Positions 41,967 through 50,277 of a DNA stretch of 64,000 nt are shown here, piece by piece. Within the stretch, counting starts at the first letter, position 1. Every line of letters starts with the position of its first letter. The notes beneath the pieces are model-generated. The model was given only the letters and a program-made list of their open reading frames with translations, did not search any database and was not told where the DNA came from. The DNA is from UBA11358 sp049517655 (GTDB taxonomy: Bacteria > Verrucomicrobiota > Verrucomicrobiia > Limisphaerales > UBA11358), in assembly GCA_049517655.1 (NCBI GenBank), contig JBEKRQ010000001.1:310001-374000 (forward strand), in the 5' to 3' direction. Both the position numbers and the translations under genes were made by a program.

Positions 41967-42592
41967 AAAGCGCGCGGGTGCCGGTAAGGGAAACCTCACA
42001 GATAACAAAACGCAAGCCAAGCCATGCCCGCAAAAGTGCAGCCCGCGCACAGAACTTCACAAACCATGAGGCGGTGCTGCCCCACCGGAAGGACAGGAGC
42101 TTGCAGGACGGGCAAATGCTCCCAGCCATCCCTCCGCCTTGCTGGCCTCCGCCCCCGGCACTCCGGTTTCAGCTTTCCTCTTTGGCCCGTGAAGTCTGGC
42201 TCCCACTTCACCGGGCCGCTTTTGATTTCATTGTGATTTCTACTTCTTGCCGCGCCGAAGTTGGACGTAGGCGGGTCTGCTTTCCCAATTTCAGCTTTTC
42301 ATTTGGGCCCATGTCCCAAAAGTGAATAAAGATGTCCCTTTCAAGCAACTCAGGGAAGTCCGGGCCGCTCAGAATCCATGTCCCAATTGTGAACAAAGAT
42401 GTCCCAACATGGGATAGATGTAATTCCATTACTCATGGATGATGGGCAGCGTGCAAACTTAGTTTGCAGAGAATCAGAGAATTAGACCACTCGCGTGAAG
42501 GAATGAGTTGTGGCTTGGACGTCGAGCCAAGAAGTCGCTTTCCGCGAAGGTCAAAAACTGAAAATCAGTTGAGATTACGAAAGACGTGCCTT
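41967..42592. other. Intergenic region with twin TGTCCC repeats and leader RNA
   Basis: No convincing gene. At about 42310-42337 and 42377-42403 the phrase CATGTCCCAA..GTGAA.AAAGATGTCCC occurs twice in direct orientation, 39 bases apart, and could be the end of a degraded insertion sequence. From 42492 the first copy of the PEP-CTERM leader repeat begins. The rest is GC-rich and featureless. Confidence 0.5.
42492..42566 (+). repeat. PEP-CTERM leader repeat, copy 1
   Basis: About 75 bases containing TGGCTTGGACGTCGAGCCA, a small stem-loop, then TTTCCGCGAAGGTC and AAAAACTGAAAATC. It precedes the first PEP-CTERM gene by about 27 bases. Copies follow at 43299 and 44149. Confidence 0.7.
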
Positions 42593-43255
42593 ATGAAATC
42601 ACTGAAATCAATAGTTGCTGCCAGCACGGTGGGAACCATGTTGCTTCTACCTGGTAGCGCATCCGCAAACTTGGTTCTCGATGGTGGGTTTGAACAAGGG
42701 GCGGTCTCTGGACCGTTCCAGACTTATACCGCAGTCAGTACCATGGGAGGTTGGACGGTCACTGCTGGCAGCGTCGATCTCATCGGGAACTACTGGCAAC
42801 CAGCGCAAGGTTCTCAGTCGGTGGATATGGCTGGTTTTTACGCCAACGGCACGATTCAGCAGCCCATCAATGGTCTTACAGCGGGTGCTTGGTACTATTT
42901 CACGTTTGATATGTCCGGCAACCCCGATGGACCGCCGACAATTAAAACCCTCGATGTTACTTTCGGCAATACCACGCAGGTATTTACTTTCGACACAACA
43001 GGGATTAGTCATGCAAACATGGGCTGGGTACTCGACTCGGGTTGGTTCCAGGCTTCGGGCAGCAGCACAGTCCTGAGCTTTACGGACGCCTCCGCCCCGC
43101 TCGCGGACGGCAGCCCGACAGCGTTCGGTGCAGTAATTGACAACGTTTCCCTCAACGCTGTTCCCGAGCCCACGACGATAATCGCGGGTGCATTGCTGCT
43201 GCTGCCGTTTGGGGCGAGCACACTCCGGATTCTGCGCAAGAACCGCACGGCATAA
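42593..43255 (+). CDS. PEP-CTERM protein, choice-of-anchor C type
   Basis: 220 residues beginning MKSLKSIVAASTVGTM with a signal peptide (cleavage after GSASA). The body NLVLDGGFEQGAV...GSVDLIGNYWQPAQGSQSVDMAG matches choice-of-anchor C / DUF642-like carbohydrate-binding folds. The C-terminal tail VPEPTTIIAGALLLLPFGAS followed by LRILRKNR is a PEP-CTERM sorting signal: motif, membrane segment, basic end. Exosortase, encoded at 55.4 kb, should cleave it. The ATG at 42593 is chosen because the preceding 43 codons overlap the repeated leader. Confidence 0.85.
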   Translation: MKSLKSIVAASTVGTMLLLPGSASANLVLDGGFEQGAVSGPFQTYTAVSTMGGWTVTAGSVDLIGNYWQPAQGSQSVDMAGFYANGTIQQPINGLTAGAWYYFTFDMSGNPDGPPTIKTLDVTFGNTTQVFTFDTTGISHANMGWVLDSGWFQASGSSTVLSFTDASAPLADGSPTAFGAVIDNVSLNAVPEPTTIIAGALLLLPFGASTLRILRKNRTA

Positions 43256-43298
43256 AAGTTGATCGAGAAAGTTTAACAATAAACAACAATAGGGCAAT

Positions 43299-43372
43299 CG
43301 CGTGAAGGAACGAGTTGTGGCTGGGACATCGAGCCAGAAGTCATTTTCCGCGAAGGTCAAAAACTGAAAATC
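43299..43372 (+). repeat. PEP-CTERM leader repeat, copy 2
   Basis: The same phrase as copy 1 with TGGCTGGGACATCGAGCCAG. Compared with the other copies a T is missing on the left arm and an A on the right, keeping the stem. The copy extends upstream as AAAGTTGATCGAGAAAG up to the previous gene stop. Confidence 0.7.
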
Positions 43373-43392
43373 GGTAAACAGAAAGGCAACAT

Positions 43393-44106
43393 ATGATACG
43401 AAAGAAACTAATTGCTATCTTTGCCGTGACCACCATGGTGACGATGATACAAACAGCTCAAGCGAGTTTTATTACCACCGATACGTTGGCTGACCTAGCT
43501 AGAAGCGGCGGATCTCTCACCGTTGGCGATAAAACGTTCAGCGGGTTCAGTTGGCTAGCTTCGGACGGGACGTTGAATGCGCAAGCTGCTAACTTGTCTG
43601 TTACAGCGTCCATCGTGAACGGGATATATACCTTGGATTTTGGTGGATTTATCGCCTTATACAATACGGGTAACAGTCCTCTCCTTGGGGATCTGAAGTT
43701 AACCTACACTGTCACCGCGAATCAAGGATTAATCACGATGATTGATCAGAACTACACACCGAATGCGCTACCTTCAGGTGGCCAGATCATAATTGGCGAG
43801 ACTGTCAGAAATAATGGCGGCGCAATTGTAGGCAATTCAACGCTCACGCTAAATCCGACCGATCTGAGCGATCCGCCACCGGAGGCTGGCGACAACATTT
43901 ATATCAATCCTGGCGAGTCTCAGTTGTTCGTCGTAAAGGACATATTGATCGGTGCGTTAGCTGGTCAATTAGTTGGTTTGTCTGATGTCGAGCAATCGTA
44001 CCATCAGGTAGTTCCAGAGCCCACGACGATAATCGCGGGTGCATTGCTGCTGCTGCCATTTGGGGCGAGCACACTGCGGATTCTGCGCAGAAATCGCACG
44101 GCATAA
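43393..44106 (+). CDS. PEP-CTERM protein, beta-rich, unknown
   Basis: 237 residues with a signal peptide (MIRKKLIAIFAVTTMVTMIQTAQAS) and a beta-strand-rich middle of mostly small residues, without a recognised domain. The end, VPEPTTIIAGALLLLPFGAS then LRILRRNRTA, is nearly identical to its neighbours, so it is a second sorting substrate in the tandem set. The leader between the genes is a repeat of that upstream of the first. Confidence 0.82.
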   Translation: MIRKKLIAIFAVTTMVTMIQTAQASFITTDTLADLARSGGSLTVGDKTFSGFSWLASDGTLNAQAANLSVTASIVNGIYTLDFGGFIALYNTGNSPLLGDLKLTYTVTANQGLITMIDQNYTPNALPSGGQIIIGETVRNNGGAIVGNSTLTLNPTDLSDPPPEAGDNIYINPGESQLFVVKDILIGALAGQLVGLSDVEQSYHQVVPEPTTIIAGALLLLPFGASTLRILRRNRTA

Positions 44107-44148
44107 AAGTTGATCGAGAAAGTTTAACAATAAACAACAATATGGCAA

Positions 44149-44220
44149 TCGTGTGAAGGAATGAGTTCTGGCTTGGACATCGAGCCAAGAAGTCGTTTTC
44201 CGCGACGGTCAAAAACTGAA
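44149..44220 (+). repeat. PEP-CTERM leader repeat, copy 3
   Basis: Third copy with TGGCTTGGACATCGAGCCA. It precedes the third PEP-CTERM gene by about 20 bases and, like copy 2, carries the upstream AAAGTTGATCGAGAAAG stretch. Confidence 0.7.
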
Positions 44221-44240
44221 AAATAAACATGGGAAGAATT

Positions 44241-44915
44241 ATGAAAACAACGTGGAAATTAGCGGTGTTGGTTTGCTTGGGTGGTCTGGCAGTCAGCCAG
44301 GCATCCGCAAACTTGATCGTCAATGGAGACTTCCAGGCTGGGGACACAGGTTTTAGTACCGACTACACTGCGAATCAAATCGGTGTCACGGAAAACACGT
44401 ACTCAGTCATCAACAATCCGATAGGATCGGCCCCGGATCGGAACCCTTATACAACTACCACACCCTATTTTGACCATACACTAGGCACCGAAGCTGGACT
44501 CATGATGGCCGTCAACGGGGCGGGCGACTCCACCAAGTTGGTCTGGGGCCAAACGGTGAGTGGTCTGACAATCGGTCAGCAGTATGAGTTCAGCCTGTGG
44601 TTGTCGAGTTGGGATAATGCCAGCCCAGCTATTCTCGATGTCCAGATCGACAATGCGACACAAGCCACCCTCAATGCTCCCGCTACACCTGGCGTTTGGG
44701 TAAACCACAGCTTCTTATGGACGGCCACCTCCACTTCTGCTGCGTTTGCCGCGATCTATGACAATAATACTGTTGCTCAGGGAAACGACTTCGCCTTGGA
44801 TGACCTCTCCCTGGTTGCGGTCCCAGAGCCGACCACGATAATCGCGGGCGCATTGCTGCTGCTGCCGTTTGGGGCGAGCACGCTGCGGATTTTGCGCAAG
44901 AACCGCATGGCATAA
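44241..44915 (+). CDS. PEP-CTERM protein, carbohydrate-binding-like
   Basis: 224 residues starting MKTTWKLAVLVCLGGLAVSQ with a signal peptide. The body NLIVNGDFQAGDTGFSTDY...GLTIGQQYEFSLWLSSWD...FALDDLSLVAV is a jelly-roll pattern found in CBM-type and DUF642-like anchor proteins. The tail VPEPTTIIAGALLLLPFGAS and LRILRKNRMA follows. The ATG at 44241 has a GGAAG ribosome site; another ATG 12 bases earlier lies in frame. Confidence 0.82.
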   Translation: MKTTWKLAVLVCLGGLAVSQASANLIVNGDFQAGDTGFSTDYTANQIGVTENTYSVINNPIGSAPDRNPYTTTTPYFDHTLGTEAGLMMAVNGAGDSTKLVWGQTVSGLTIGQQYEFSLWLSSWDNASPAILDVQIDNATQATLNAPATPGVWVNHSFLWTATSTSAAFAAIYDNNTVAQGNDFALDDLSLVAVPEPTTIIAGALLLLPFGASTLRILRKNRMA

Positions 44916-45026
44916 AAGTTAGTAATAAGTAATAAAACTATGCTTTCATTCCCGGTGGAGAACGCCGCTAATCGGCAAGTAAACCAAATCTGTGGCGTAA
45001 AGAAATACATGAACCAGAGGTCAATA

Positions 45027-45818
45027 ATGAGAAAATCAAAACGAGCAATTCAAACGCTGGAATTCGCGTTGGTGGTGGCGTGTTCCATATCCGCGGCCAG
45101 TGCTTCCGTGACTTATCAGATAAACAACGGAGGTTTGGAGTCGTTTAACGTCGCAATCGATGGCAACTCGATAAATGGAGCTCTTGCCGGGGGTATCCTG
45201 ATCAATAAAATGTCCGGTGACGCCTCACTGCCTTCCAGCTATGTCACTGTTTGCACGGACATAGAGGGCACTTTATATCTCGGCCAAAGCTACGAATACG
45301 CCACGCCGGTGACTCCCTTCAGCGGCCAGTCCGGAGTCAATCCCCAATGGGGGACCGGCGCCAACAGCGCAGCCGAGGCAATTCAAAACGCGGCTCATCT
45401 CTTCTACACCTATGGTCAACTCACGGGCACTGGCCTCGGCGGCACTACCGAGCAGAAGGCAGCTTTGCAGTTGGCTGTTTGGGAGGCGCTATACGATACG
45501 ACTGCTTCCGGCAGCGTTACCGGAACACGGTTTACTGTGAGCGGCGGCGACGCAACTGCGATTGCCTTGGCGAGCAGTTGGCTTTCGGGTCTGGATGGCA
45601 GTTACGGTTTAAAAGGCTACCTCCTTTATCCCACTCAGTTAAGCGGAGTAAATGCCGATGGTGAGCCTCCGCAAGAGTTGTTGATCGCTATTTCTGTTGT
45701 TCCTGGGATAGTGACTGCTCCTGTTCCTGAGCCCACGACGGTGATTGCTGGCGCGCTGCTGCTGCTCCCGTTTGCGGCGAGCACCTTCCGGATTCTCCGC
45801 AAAAAGCGCATGGCATAA
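45027..45818 (+). CDS. PEP-CTERM protein with thioester-domain-like Cys-Gln pair
   Basis: 263 residues, MRKSKRAIQTLEF start after an AGAGG ribosome site, signal peptide with cleavage after SAASA. Cys76 in VTVCTDIEGTLY and Gln148 in KAALQLAVWEALYD have the spacing and context of internal-thioester domains of Gram-positive adhesins (Cys near the start, Gln-x-A-V-W further on). This is a pattern inference; no bond is shown. Tail VPEPTTVIAGALLLLPFAAS ends it. A stretch of similar design is in the next gene. Confidence 0.72.
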   Translation: MRKSKRAIQTLEFALVVACSISAASASVTYQINNGGLESFNVAIDGNSINGALAGGILINKMSGDASLPSSYVTVCTDIEGTLYLGQSYEYATPVTPFSGQSGVNPQWGTGANSAAEAIQNAAHLFYTYGQLTGTGLGGTTEQKAALQLAVWEALYDTTASGSVTGTRFTVSGGDATAIALASSWLSGLDGSYGLKGYLLYPTQLSGVNADGEPPQELLIAISVVPGIVTAPVPEPTTVIAGALLLLPFAASTFRILRKKRMA

Positions 45819-45850
45819 AAGTTAGTAATAAATCAACTAGAACGAGAAAC

Positions 45851-46627
45851 ATGAAGAAGTTTTGCATGGTTTTAAGTTTGGCAGGGGTGATGGCGGTACC
45901 CAACCTGTTCGCCTCAATGAGGGTTATATTGATTGATGACACGTCGCAGTATAGTTACGCTAATGGTGGCGAATTCAGAGCCGTGGGTAATTCAGGTTTG
46001 GATAGCATTGTCAATTGGAACGCTTACTCAACGACAACAAAGGGCGCAATAAGCGCTGCAGATGGCTCTTCTTGGGGGGGCAGTTCCGTCTCAGTGGGTC
46101 AGGCTTATTTTCAGACCTTCTGCGTTGAATACAACGAGGAGTTTACTCCCGGTACGTCTTACGGTGTTGGGGTTAGCCAGAATGCCATGTATGGGAATCA
46201 ACCACCCAACGGAGACCCAATCTCAATCGGCACCGCTTGGCTCTACAGTCAGTTTGCTGCCGGCACATTGAGTGGTTATAACTATACTTATGGCGGCGGT
46301 CGCCAAAGCTCAACTTCGGCCGGCGCGTTGCAACAAGCGATTTGGTGGCTTGAGGCTGAACCCAACGGCGTGAGAGACAGCTTTATCAATACTGCCGAAG
46401 ATGCGTTGTACGGTGCCCATGGCACCGCTCAGGATCTCCTCATTGTGGGCAACGCCAATGGAGCATATGGTGTAGATGTCTTGAACTTGGGTGCCCCTGG
46501 TACGGTTCAGGATCAGTTGGTTATTGTTGTTCCTGAGCCTACGACGGTGGTTGCGGGCGCCTTGTTGCTGCTGCCGTTTGGGGCGAGCACGCTCCGGATT
46601 CTCCGCAAGAAACACGCGGTACAATAG
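45851..46627 (+). CDS. PEP-CTERM protein, second thioester-domain-like member
   Basis: 258 residues, MKKFCMVLSLAGVMAVPNLF signal. Cys91 (YFQTFCVEYNEEF) and Gln161 (ALQQAIWWLE) again fit the Cys/Gln pair. The region QFAAGTLSGYNYTYGGG lies between. The sorting tail VPEPTTVVAGALLLLPFGAS follows. It starts 32 bases after the fourth gene. The fourth and fifth genes lack the conserved leader that precedes the first three. Confidence 0.72.
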   Translation: MKKFCMVLSLAGVMAVPNLFASMRVILIDDTSQYSYANGGEFRAVGNSGLDSIVNWNAYSTTTKGAISAADGSSWGGSSVSVGQAYFQTFCVEYNEEFTPGTSYGVGVSQNAMYGNQPPNGDPISIGTAWLYSQFAAGTLSGYNYTYGGGRQSSTSAGALQQAIWWLEAEPNGVRDSFINTAEDALYGAHGTAQDLLIVGNANGAYGVDVLNLGAPGTVQDQLVIVVPEPTTVVAGALLLLPFGASTLRILRKKHAVQ

Positions 46628-47065
46628 TTGAGTCCCTCAGGGTTGGTCATTCAGATCCGTTTGGTTTTTCCCAACGGTTTAACCCAAAAAGGTTGCGGGA
46701 CGGTCCACGGCTGGCTGGGAGGAAAAAGAGAGAAGCAACCTTGCGGAGATGAGCTTGTGAGTTGGAACGATGCAGTTCGATTTGGAGACCGCGAATGTTG
46801 CGTCCGCAATTACCCGCATCCAGGCCCGGAAACATTTTAGTTCAAGCCAACAGAACCATTCAGTTCTTTATCTTTGGGTGCTGTATCAGTTTGAAAAAGT
46901 GGCCCAGTCGTCGCGTCCATAAAACTCAACACCCCAACAGACCAAAGGCCTGCGCTACTTTCCAATTCGCGCCAAATTGATACAATACCTGTCTTTGCGG
47001 AAGTTTGACCCGGCGGGACGCCGTGCAGCAACCGGGACGGTCGCACTCCCGGTTTCAACCGGTTT
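46628..47065. other. Intergenic region without gene
   Basis: 438 bases between the convergent PEP-CTERM and GloVer-repeat genes. No promoter for either direction and no clear terminator with U-tract is seen. Short palindromic words (CCGGGACGGT, CCCGGTTTCAACCGG) occur near 47.03-47.06 kb. Confidence 0.4.
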
Positions 47066-48451
47066 TCAGGGCATCAGAAGAAGAATTCGATAAAACCGTT
47101 GCCGGTCCGGCCCCATGGCATCGAACGTCATCATTATTGGATTGGTTGCAGTGAGAGAGTTGTTCAAATTGTTCCAAATGGTCTGGTCTAAATTGGTTTT
47201 GTACAGCATCTGGTAACTCTGTCCCACCGTTGCGCTCCAAGTCAGCGTCAGCGTCGTGCCAACCTTTGTCACTGTCTGGAATCTCGGCGGCGGAACGATG
47301 ACACTGAGCCGGAAAGCCGTGCCGTATCCATTCGTGCCACCGTGGGTCGTCGTGCCGTAGAAATTGCCGTCAGCACTTTGCACCAGTCCGGCTTCAGGAG
47401 AGGCGCCATTCGTGCCATCGAACGATACCAGCGTCGTGAGTGTTCCATTGGTTCCCAGCTTGAACACTGTGCCGCAGCCCAGACCCGATAGATTGGTGTA
47501 AGCGCCGCCAGCCGAGGTGGTGCCGTAAAAATTGCCGTCCGAAGCCTGAATGACGCCGGCCTGGGGATAAGCGCCATTCGTATTGCCGAATGACACCAGT
47601 GTCGTGAGTGTGCCGTTGGTCGCGAACTCGAATACCGTGCCGTAACCGTTGGTGCCTCCATTAAATGTCGTTCCATAGAAACTACCGTCCGCGCCTTGGA
47701 CAAGTCCAGCATAGGGATTGGCACCGTCGTTGGTCCCGGTGAATGAATACAATGAGGTAAATGTCCCGTTGGTCGTCAGTTTGAATATCGTGCCGTGCCC
47801 GTTCGTGCCACCCTGGTAGGTCGTGCCATAAAGACTGCCATCGTTTCCCTGCACCAGCCCGGCGTATGGACTGTTGCCGCCATTACCACTGATATTAAAC
47901 GAAACCAAAGTCGTAAGGGTTTGGTTCGTCAATAGTTGAAACACCGTGCCGCCAGAGTTCGTACCGCCGATGGCGGTCGTGCCGTAGAAATTGCCGTCCT
48001 GACCCTGTATCAGTCCCGCTTTCGGATAACCACCAGTGCTAATAATGGCAAAAGTGACCAGCGTCGTCAGCGTGCCATTGGTGGTGAGCTGAAATATAGT
48101 GCCGGCGTTGTTGCTGCCGCCATTGTAAGTCGTGCCATAAAAACTGCCGTCCGCACCCTGGACCAGTCCGGCACGGGGACCTGCGCCATTGGTGCTGTTG
48201 AATGAAACCAGATTGGTAAGAGTCCCCAATGGAGTCATTTGAAATACGGTGCCGTAGCCTCCTGGACCGTCGGAGGCTGTAGTGCCATAGAAATTGCCAT
48301 CCTTCGCCTGTACCAGTCCAGCACTGGGAAAAGCGCCATTTGTGGTATTGAATGAAACCAAGGTGGTGAGGGAAACACCAGCCTCCACGCGAGGGAGAAT
48401 CAGCCACACGGCAGCGATGCCAACTATCAGAACTCGGGTCGGTTTGATCAT
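47066..48451 (-). CDS. GloVer-type tandem repeat protein, exported
   Basis: 461 residues: signal peptide (LIVGIAAVWLILPRVEA), then about eight repeats of some 50 residues each with the cores LVQGADGSFYGTT and GTIFQLTTNGTLTTLVSF. These match the choice-of-anchor GloVer (GTVF-like) tandem repeat, thought to form a beta-propeller. A C-terminal domain TLTLTWSATVGQSYQMLYKTNL, then a short hydrophobic-free end, replaces a sorting tail. Surface role presumed. No catalytic residue is seen. Confidence 0.8.
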   Translation of the reverse strand: MIKPTRVLIVGIAAVWLILPRVEAGVSLTTLVSFNTTNGAFPSAGLVQAKDGNFYGTTASDGPGGYGTVFQMTPLGTLTNLVSFNSTNGAGPRAGLVQGADGSFYGTTYNGGSNNAGTIFQLTTNGTLTTLVTFAIISTGGYPKAGLIQGQDGNFYGTTAIGGTNSGGTVFQLLTNQTLTTLVSFNISGNGGNSPYAGLVQGNDGSLYGTTYQGGTNGHGTIFKLTTNGTFTSLYSFTGTNDGANPYAGLVQGADGSFYGTTFNGGTNGYGTVFEFATNGTLTTLVSFGNTNGAYPQAGVIQASDGNFYGTTSAGGAYTNLSGLGCGTVFKLGTNGTLTTLVSFDGTNGASPEAGLVQSADGNFYGTTTHGGTNGYGTAFRLSVIVPPPRFQTVTKVGTTLTLTWSATVGQSYQMLYKTNLDQTIWNNLNNSLTATNPIMMTFDAMGPDRQRFYRILLLMP

Positions 48452-49054
48452 TTGAATCTCTCGTGTTGGCGTTTAAGCATCCACTGGGGGGGCGGGACAT
48501 CGTATTTCAAACCTTCCAATGTTCCAGACATGGCGATAGTGCCACAAAAGCTCAAAATGGCAAGGTTATTCGAGTCTTTTGTCCTGTTTGTGAATGCGGA
48601 AGTCCCAGAATTGACAGGAATGATTTGTCATAAGGCTCAGTCAGCGCACAGAACACGGAGCTGTTGATTCCCGATCAAGACTTGGTTGGCCTTCGGTTCA
48701 GAAAGAGCCCTGCCCTGAGAGCCAGGCTGTTTGCCAAAGCGACTGCGCATTAAAAACATCGACACCACGATACGTCGAACTTCGAAGCAGAGCCGGATGC
48801 ATAGTCTATCGAAGTTTGAGGTTGGTGGTTGTCCTCGGGTTTTCACGAGATGAATAGAGACTCCTGTTTTTGGATGAGATCCAGGTCACATTAACACCCC
48901 GCAACAGCAGGGTGTTAATCCGAAGGAATTATCTGAAGAAAAAATCTGCGTCTATTCGTGTTCATCCGTGGTTAAAAACGCTTGATCCGTCCCCCTCGCA
49001 CAAACATGCAAGTTCAGATTGACATCGGGGGCCTGCTCCCGAATTCTTCGCCCC
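48452..49054. other. Upstream region of the NusG-like gene
   Basis: No gene is supported. TTAACACCC at 48891-48899 pairs with GGGTGTTAA at 48910-48918 to give a 9-bp hairpin, with a following A/T-rich stretch that may serve as terminator or attenuator. The phrase TATTCGTGTTCATCCGTGG near 48.95 kb is a word commonly repeated in such genomes. Confidence 0.4.
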
Positions 49055-49543
49055 GTGTCAGAACTGCGTTGGTTCGTGGCCCATACCAGACCGCGACGGG
49101 AGAAAAAGCTTGTCGAGTACTGCCAGCGACACGGCATCGCAGCGACGCTCCCTTGCTACAAGTCCGCGCATAAGTATCGCGGCAAGACGGTCGTGTTCCA
49201 GAAGCCGCTCTTCCCCGGTTATGTCTTTCTTCAACTTCAACCCGGACAGAAGAATTCTGTCCGCCAAAACGACCATGTCGCCAATCTTCTCGACGTGTTC
49301 GATCAGGAAACGCTTCGCCGGCAGTTGGAAGATATTCTCCTGGCTTTGGAAACGGATTTGGAAGTGCGTCTGGCCCCGTCCATCGGCGAGGGTATGCGCG
49401 TGCGCATCAAAGCCGGACCGCTGCGAGGCGTCGAGGGCTGGGTCGAGCATCGTTACGGCAGGACCACCGTGTTGCTGCGCCTCGACTTCATCAGTCAGGC
49501 GGCAGCAGTCAAGCTCGACGCCGACCTGCTCGAACCGACCTGA
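49055..49543 (+). CDS. NusG/RfaH-like transcription antiterminator (UpxY type)
   Basis: 162 residues from GTG at 49055 (VSELRWFVAHTRPRREKKL). The NGN domain is LRWFVAHTRPRREKKLVEYCQRH...FPGYVFLQLQ, and the KOW part RIKAGPLRGVEGWVEHRYGRT is at the C-terminal side. Such specialised NusG paralogs bind RNA polymerase and let it run through long polysaccharide operons. A TTG start 12 codons upstream is less likely. It lies next to the polysaccharide cluster although that cluster is transcribed towards it from the opposite strand. Confidence 0.8.
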   Translation: MSELRWFVAHTRPRREKKLVEYCQRHGIAATLPCYKSAHKYRGKTVVFQKPLFPGYVFLQLQPGQKNSVRQNDHVANLLDVFDQETLRRQLEDILLALETDLEVRLAPSIGEGMRVRIKAGPLRGVEGWVEHRYGRTTVLLRLDFISQAAAVKLDADLLEPT

Positions 49544-49566
49544 GCGAGCGGAACGGATGGAAAATG

Positions 49567-49594
49567 CTGAAACCTGAAACCTGAAAGCTGAAAT
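49567..49594. repeat. Heptamer repeat CTGAAAC type
   Basis: CTGAAAC CTGAAAC CTGAAAG CTGAAAT, four tandem heptamers between the NusG-like gene and an orphan PEP-CTERM tail. Confidence 0.75.
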
Positions 49595-49634
49595 CCCATG
49601 GATCACCACGAAAACCGCGCCAAATACACGGAAA

Positions 49635-49832
49635 GTGGGAACAGAAGTGGGCTCTTCAGCCTTTAGCCTTCAGCCTTTCCCCCGCCCTCCGGCACTCCGA
49701 GCCGCTGAAAATGTCGAGCAATTGTTCCATCAAGTTCCAGAGCCCACGACGATGATCGCCGGTGCGTTGCTGCTGCTCCCGTTTGGGGCGAGCACGCTTC
49801 GGATTCTCCGGAAGCAGAACCGGGCGGCATAA
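49635..49832 (+). pseudogene. Orphan PEP-CTERM tail, remnant of a lost gene
   Basis: The readable frame (GTG start at 49635) ends VPEPTTMIAGALLLLPFGAS followed by LRILRKQNRAA, the same sorting tail as the five genes at 42-46 kb. The part before it (GSSAFSLQPFPRPPALRAAE) is made from CTTCAGCCTTTAGCC heptamers, with no signal peptide or domain. Only the tail of a sixth PEP-CTERM gene has survived. Confidence 0.7.
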
Positions 49833-49860
49833 TTGCTGACGAAATCAGTTGCTAACAAAA

Positions 49861-49897
49861 CAGGCCGGTCTTGAAGACCGGCCTGATTCTTTTTTTT
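49861..49897 (+). terminator. Strong Rho-independent terminator
   Basis: CAGGCCGGTC and GACCGGCCTG make a 10-bp GC-rich stem with loop TTGAA, then ATTCTTTTTTTT. It closes the plus-strand NusG-like and remnant transcripts. Confidence 0.9.
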
Positions 49898-49899
49898 GG

Positions 49900-50110
49900 G
49901 GGGGGTGAGCTTCGGCAGCGGAGTTGAACAACAAAGTCACGAAGCCACAGCGCAGCAGAGCCGCAACCAAACGGAAACGCTTTCAACGCAGAGACGCCGA
50001 GGACGCAGAGAGCCGCAGAGCTTTTTCTTTAACCACGGACCCAGGCTTCGCCGAGGCGAGTGGACACGGATAAACACGGATAGCTTCCGATTGCGAGAAC
50101 GACAACGAGG
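49900..50110. repeat. Dispersed word repeats (ACGCAGAG, ACACGGAT)
   Basis: The region holds AACGCAGAGACGCCGAGG and ACGCAGAGAGCCGCAGAG, then GGACACGGATAAACACGGAT. These short tandem words have no coding sense and belong to a common non-coding repeat type. Confidence 0.5.
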
Positions 50111-50155
50111 ACAAAAACGTCAGGGGAAAGGCGGTTTTTTAACCCCCTTAACGCC

Positions 50156-50190
50156 ACAAGCCCTGAGCACCCGCAGCGCTCAGGGCTTGT
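50156..50190 (-). terminator. Stem-loop downstream of the TPR gene
   Basis: ACAAGCCCTGAGC pairs with GCTCAGGGCTTGT over 13 bases with a 9-base loop. It lies 88 bases beyond the stop of the minus-strand TPR gene. No U-tract follows, so termination would be Rho-dependent or the stem is a 3' end stabiliser. Confidence 0.55.
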
Positions 50191-50277
50191 GTGTTGATCA
50201 ATCTTCTGTCTATTTCCAAATACAAGTACGAGCACCGGGGGGGACGCCCGGTTAACCCGCAGGCGAGGACGCCTGCG

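Noticed and set aside
42464..42592. Longer N-terminus for the first PEP-CTERM gene
   Set aside because: It lies in the repeated non-coding leader; the ATG at 42593 gives a normal signal peptide.
42410..46627. Sigma-54 type promoters for PEP-CTERM genes
   Set aside because: PEP-CTERM genes in some proteobacteria use them, but no GG-N10-GC pair with the right flanks was found in the leaders.
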